64,000 bases of DNA from Gammaproteobacteria bacterium (GTDB lineage Bacteria > Pseudomonadota > Gammaproteobacteria > Steroidobacterales > Steroidobacteraceae), in the NCBI GenBank assembly GCA_028293745.1, contig JAQGOF010000105.1, forward strand, positions 1 through 64,000, in the 5' to 3' direction. The notes under the pieces were generated by a model. That model did not search any database. It saw only the letters and a program-made list of their open reading frames with translations, and was not told the origin of the DNA. The stretch's first letter is position 1, and the number at the start of each line of letters is the position of its first letter. The position numbers and the translations under genes are program-made. Positions 61,401 to 64,000 of the stretch are shown here, one piece after another.

Positions 61401-62089
61401 CAGGAGCTCCCGAATCCGAAGTTGGCGCGGCTGCCCTCTTTGATGAAGTCATTGACGGCGGCCGTGATTTCCTCATCGGTCGCGAGTCCCGCAGGGAATA
61501 TCCAGTCCTTGAACATGACACTGGCCAGGACCGCGCCAAAGACGACGCGTACCGTCAGCCTCGGATCGACTTTCGCCCGGCCCTTCAGCCGCAGGCTCAT
61601 GAGGGAGGCGCACCGATCGAAGTAGGTATGCAGGCTGTCGATCGCGGGTTGCGCGGTTCCGGACTCATAGGTCTGCGCCACCACCAGTGAAGCCAGTATC
61701 CCCGAGTTCTCGCGGATGAAGCGCTGCAGCTCCGTTGCATACAGATCAGTCATTTCTGCATTGCTGGCCGCTTTACGGATCTCGGGCATGTGCTGGTTGA
61801 TGAAGTGCGTGAAATGCTGGTCCACCGGCTTGAAGATTGTCTCGCGGAACAGGTTGGACTTCGAGCCGAAATAGCGAAACAGCTGAGCCTCGGTCACATC
61901 CGCGTTGCGAGCGATCGCCGCCGTCGTCGCTCCAGCGAATCCACTGCGCTTGAATTCCTCACGTGCGGCCTGGACGATCCGATTCAATATGTCGTCCCGC
62001 GAACGCCGCGTACGTTTCACCGTACGGGAGCGCCGCCTGCGCGGCGCGACCTGCGAAGCGGCAGCCGTCGAAAGCTTGTTCTTCTGCAA
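61400..62089 (-). CDS. TetR-family regulator of the F420 operon
   Basis: 229 residues from TTG 62089, chosen because AGGAGG lies seven bases upstream; a GTG at 62137 would add 16. A basic N-terminal region (RRRRSRTVKRTRRSRDD) precedes the HTH: ILNRIVQAAREEFKRSGFAGATTAAIARNADVTEAQLFRYFGSKSNLFRETI (about 35-85). The C-terminal ligand domain runs to about 225. It is the first gene of the minus-strand F420 set and is divergent to the Rieske oxygenase gene across a perfect palindrome, so it probably represses both sides. Confidence 0.9.
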   Translation of the reverse strand: MQKNKLSTAAASQVAPRRRRSRTVKRTRRSRDDILNRIVQAAREEFKRSGFAGATTAAIARNADVTEAQLFRYFGSKSNLFRETIFKPVDQHFTHFINQHMPEIRKAASNAEMTDLYATELQRFIRENSGILASLVVAQTYESGTAQPAIDSLHTYFDRCASLMSLRLKGRAKVDPRLTVRVVFGAVLASVMFKDWIFPAGLATDEEITAAVNDFIKEGSRANFGFGSS

Positions 62090-62172
62090 TGCGAATCCTC
62101 CTGCGAAATATTCTGCCAGGCGCCGTGCCCGTTGCACCCCCCAAGGCTTGCCGAGGCTGATATCCTCTCATA

Positions 62173-62190
62173 AGATAGTGAGCACTATCT
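62173..62190. promoter_or_regulatory. perfect TetR-type operator between the F420 operon and the oxygenase genes
   Basis: AGATAGTGAGCACTATCT: 8-base arms around AG with no mismatch. It is 83 bases from the TetR start and 33 bases before the oxygenase start, so one dimer could control both directions. Confidence 0.75.
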
Positions 62191-62222
62191 AGGCGTCTGC
62201 GGCCTGCACCGGGGGAGATACT

Positions 62223-63280
62223 ATGAGTGTCCCATCGCGCAACGTGAATCGGGGAGGCCCGTCGCAGTCTGCTGCAGGGGGGACAGAGTGGCCGCCGAGC
62301 TGGAACGTCCAGCCCCATGGCATCAGTGTCGGCCGCTATATCGATCCCGCCTTCATGCGTCTCGAGTACGAGCGACTCTGGAGTCGCGTGTGGCAGGTGG
62401 CTGCGAGGCTCGATGAGGTCCCGGAAACCGGTGACTACACGACCTACGAGATCGGCGACCAGTCGGTCGTGATCGTGCGAGTGGATCAGTCCACCATCAA
62501 GGCGTACCACAACGTCTGTCCTCATCGGGGTACCGCGCTCGCACAGGGCTCCGGCAGGTTCGGCAGCTGTCGCATCATATGCCCCTTTCACGGTTGGCGC
62601 TGGGACCTGGCCGGTAACAACCAGTTCGTACTCGAGCGGCAGGAGTTTCGCGGGGGCCAGCTGCGCGACAGCGACGTCGCTTTGCGGGCTGTGCAGGTGG
62701 CTGTGTTTGCGGGGTTCGTGTTCATCAACTTCGATCCCAACCCGCAAGCCTTCGACGAATTCATCGCGCCGGTTCGCCCTTTCATCGAGGATCTGGCGAT
62801 CGGCGACATGCACCACTACTGCAGCTGCCGGTGGGGGACCCGGTAGAAGCGATGGCCGCGCGCCTGTCCCTCCTGAACCGACCCCGGAGACCCTTGGGAT
62901 GTGGGGGGGGTGAGGTCTTTATCTTCCCGAATTTCATGATCCTGCCCCAGGCCGGCAATGCCCAGATGTACCGCGCGCGTCCTGATCCGTCCGACCCTGA
63001 CCGCTGCATCTTCGAGATCTACTCCACCAAAACCTATCCCGCATCAACCAAGCCACCCCGTGCCACCGCCGAACGCGTGACCGAGTTGGGCGATCCCGCT
63101 CAACTGCTGCTGATTCCACGCCAGGACCTGGGCAACATTCCCCGGATTCAGAAGGGGCTGCACTCGCGCGGAATTCAGCATACGTGGCTCGCGGCTGACC
63201 AGGAGAAGATCATTCTGAACATGCACCAGGAGCTCGATCGCTATCTGCGCGCCGGCAACTGGAAGGAGGGGGGGACATGA
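62223..63280 (+). pseudogene. Rieske ring-hydroxylating oxygenase alpha subunit, catalytic centre deleted
   Basis: ATG 62223 opens a Rieske domain with C-x-H in YHNVCPHRGTALAQG and C-x2-H in RIICPFHGWRWDLAG (about residues 97-125), then VAVFAGFVFINFDPN and PFIEDLAIGDMHHY, and stops at 62846. From 62831 another frame, reading from GTG, resumes at EVFIFPNFMILPQAGNAQMYRARPD, IFEIYSTKTYP and ends LRAGNWKEGG at 63280. The stretch between, about 130-170 residues in relatives, should hold the mononuclear iron ligands (the N-W-K and H-x4-H region), and it is missing. A G-rich run sits at the junction. Non-functional as written. Its stop overlaps the FAD dehydrogenase start. Confidence 0.8.
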
Positions 63281-64000
63281 GTGATTTCGATGAGGTCTTC
63301 GACTTGGTCGTGGTAGGCAGCGGTGGCGGCTCCATGTGTGCGGGGCTGGTGATGCGATCGGCGGGCAAGGGTGTACTCATTCTCGAGAAGACCGATCTCG
63401 TCGGCGGCACCAGCGCGCGCTCTGGCGGTGTCATGTGGATGCCCAACAATCCGTTCATGAAGCGTGACGGCGTTGAGGACAGCTTCGAAAAGGCAACCAC
63501 TTATCTGGATGCCGTTTTGGGCGATCAAAAGGATGCTCCCGGTGCCTCGCGCGAGCGGCGTCGCACGTACCTGACCGAGGCGCCGCGAATGGTGGATTTC
63601 CTCGGCAGCCAGGGCGTCAAGCTAACGCGCGTCACGGAATGGCCTGATTATTACGACGAGCGTCCCGGCGGGTCGGCGTCAGGACGGACGGTCGTGGCCG
63701 AGCTCTTCGATGCAAACGAGCTCGGGTCATGGAAGCAGAAGTTGCGACCCAGTTTCATTCGGGCGCCGGTACCGGCCACTCTCGAGGAGATGCTGGAGTT
63801 ACCGGGACTCAAGCGCTCCTGGCGGGTCAAGATGCTGCTGCTGAAGCTGGTGGTGCGCGGGATCATTGCCAAAATCACGGGTAAGGATTGGGTGGCAGGG
63901 GGTGCTGCGCTTCAAGGACGCATGCTGCAGGCGGCGGTGCGTACAGGTGTTGAGATTCGAACAGAATCGCCAGTGACCGAGCTCATCGTAGAGGGCGGCG
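63277..64000 (+). CDS. FAD-binding dehydrogenase, 3-ketosteroid dehydrogenase-like (N-terminal part)
   Basis: ATG 63277 (ATGA overlap with the oxygenase remnant, GGAGGGGGGG upstream) starts an open frame that leaves the window at 64000, 241 codons in. FAD Rossmann motif FDLVVVGSGGGSMCAGLVMRSAGKGVLILEK (residues about 8-38), then DLVGGTSARSGGVMWMPNNPFM, the G-G-T-S-x-R-S-G-G pattern seen in fumarate-reductase and 3-ketosteroid delta-1-dehydrogenase flavoproteins. Later are YLTEAPRMVDFLGSQGVKLTRV and, near the edge, GGAALQGRMLQAAVRTGVEIRTESPVTELIVEGG, the strand that closes the FAD site. The substrate is unclear without the C-terminal half. It is downstream of the operator shared with the F420 operon. 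Confidence 0.85.
   Translation, partial: MSDFDEVFDLVVVGSGGGSMCAGLVMRSAGKGVLILEKTDLVGGTSARSGGVMWMPNNPFMKRDGVEDSFEKATTYLDAVLGDQKDAPGASRERRRTYLTEAPRMVDFLGSQGVKLTRVTEWPDYYDERPGGSASGRTVVAELFDANELGSWKQKLRPSFIRAPVPATLEEMLELPGLKRSWRVKMLLLKLVVRGIIAKITGKDWVAGGAALQGRMLQAAVRTGVEIRTESPVTELIVEGG

Overview
The window reads as a chromosomal stretch of a GC-rich, aerobic, Gram-negative bacterium. TonB-dependent receptors, lipoprotein outer-membrane efflux factors, an RND pump, Tat-exported hydrolases, FixJ-like and FixK-like regulators and FNR-type DNA boxes together suggest a Gammaproteobacterium, perhaps near Steroidobacteraceae or Xanthomonadales. That placement is inference. I saw no rRNA, tRNA, CRISPR array or intact mobile element.

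Region 1 (1-8.5 kb) is a glycan-utilisation locus: the tail of a TonB-dependent receptor, a GH29 fucosidase with a discoidin-like tail, a GH125 alpha-1,6-mannosidase, a GH92 alpha-1,2-mannosidase and a second GH29, tightly packed on the + strand. The set fits trimming of fucosylated, mannose-rich N-glycans. A badly deleted alpha/beta-hydrolase remnant and a Vgb-like beta-propeller gene follow.

Region 2 (8.6-23.4 kb) looks like a low-oxygen/stress island: Hsp20, two sensor kinases, a FixJ-like regulator, a lone receiver, a FixK-like Crp/Fnr regulator, PsiE, HdeD, a lipoprotein, a glycogen-debranching-type enzyme with a GT4 glycosyltransferase, a two-repeat protein of unknown function, DUF5335, two BON-domain paralogues and a PRC-barrel protein. 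Seven FNR/FixK-type boxes (TTGAY-N4-RTCAA or one base away) lie between 9.4 and 21.4 kb, nearly all in front of these genes. The recognition helix of the local regulator has the E-x-x-S-R pattern expected for such sites.

Region 3 (23.6-28.4 kb) is a decaying second glycan locus: a TonB receptor lacking its middle, a GH88/GH105-like gene with an internal deletion and frameshifts, an intact GntR/FCD regulator with candidate operators, and a GH29 gene cut by one in-frame TGA.

Region 4 (28.5-51.7 kb) holds mostly export and detoxification functions: PadR plus a TonB-like protein; a BlaI-HlyD-ABC-permease operon; OhrR/Ohr with palindromic operators; an AidB-like acyl-CoA dehydrogenase followed by a benzoylformate-decarboxylase-like ThDP enzyme; a Tat amidase; a glycine-zipper protein; a TetR-controlled RND tripartite pump; a solitary adenine-specific DNA methyltransferase; a nitronate monooxygenase; glutathione peroxidase and a MarR regulator.

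Region 5 (51.9-64 kb) is the most unusual part. A compact minus-strand gene set runs TetR, F420:NADP-oxidoreductase-like protein, CofE, LLM-class F420-dependent oxidoreductase, sulfotransferase, TIM-barrel epimerase-like protein, DUF1214-like protein, and one 994-residue protein fusing CofC, CofG and CofH. It joins F420 cofactor biosynthesis to probable F420-using enzymes. CofD is not in the window. Divergent to it, across a perfect 8+2+8-base palindromic operator, run an internally deleted Rieske oxygenase gene and an FAD dehydrogenase that leaves the right edge.

A theme of the window is genes that keep both ends but have lost the middle (7.1, 23.6, 24.7 and 62.2 kb). This is either genuine genome decay or an assembly effect.
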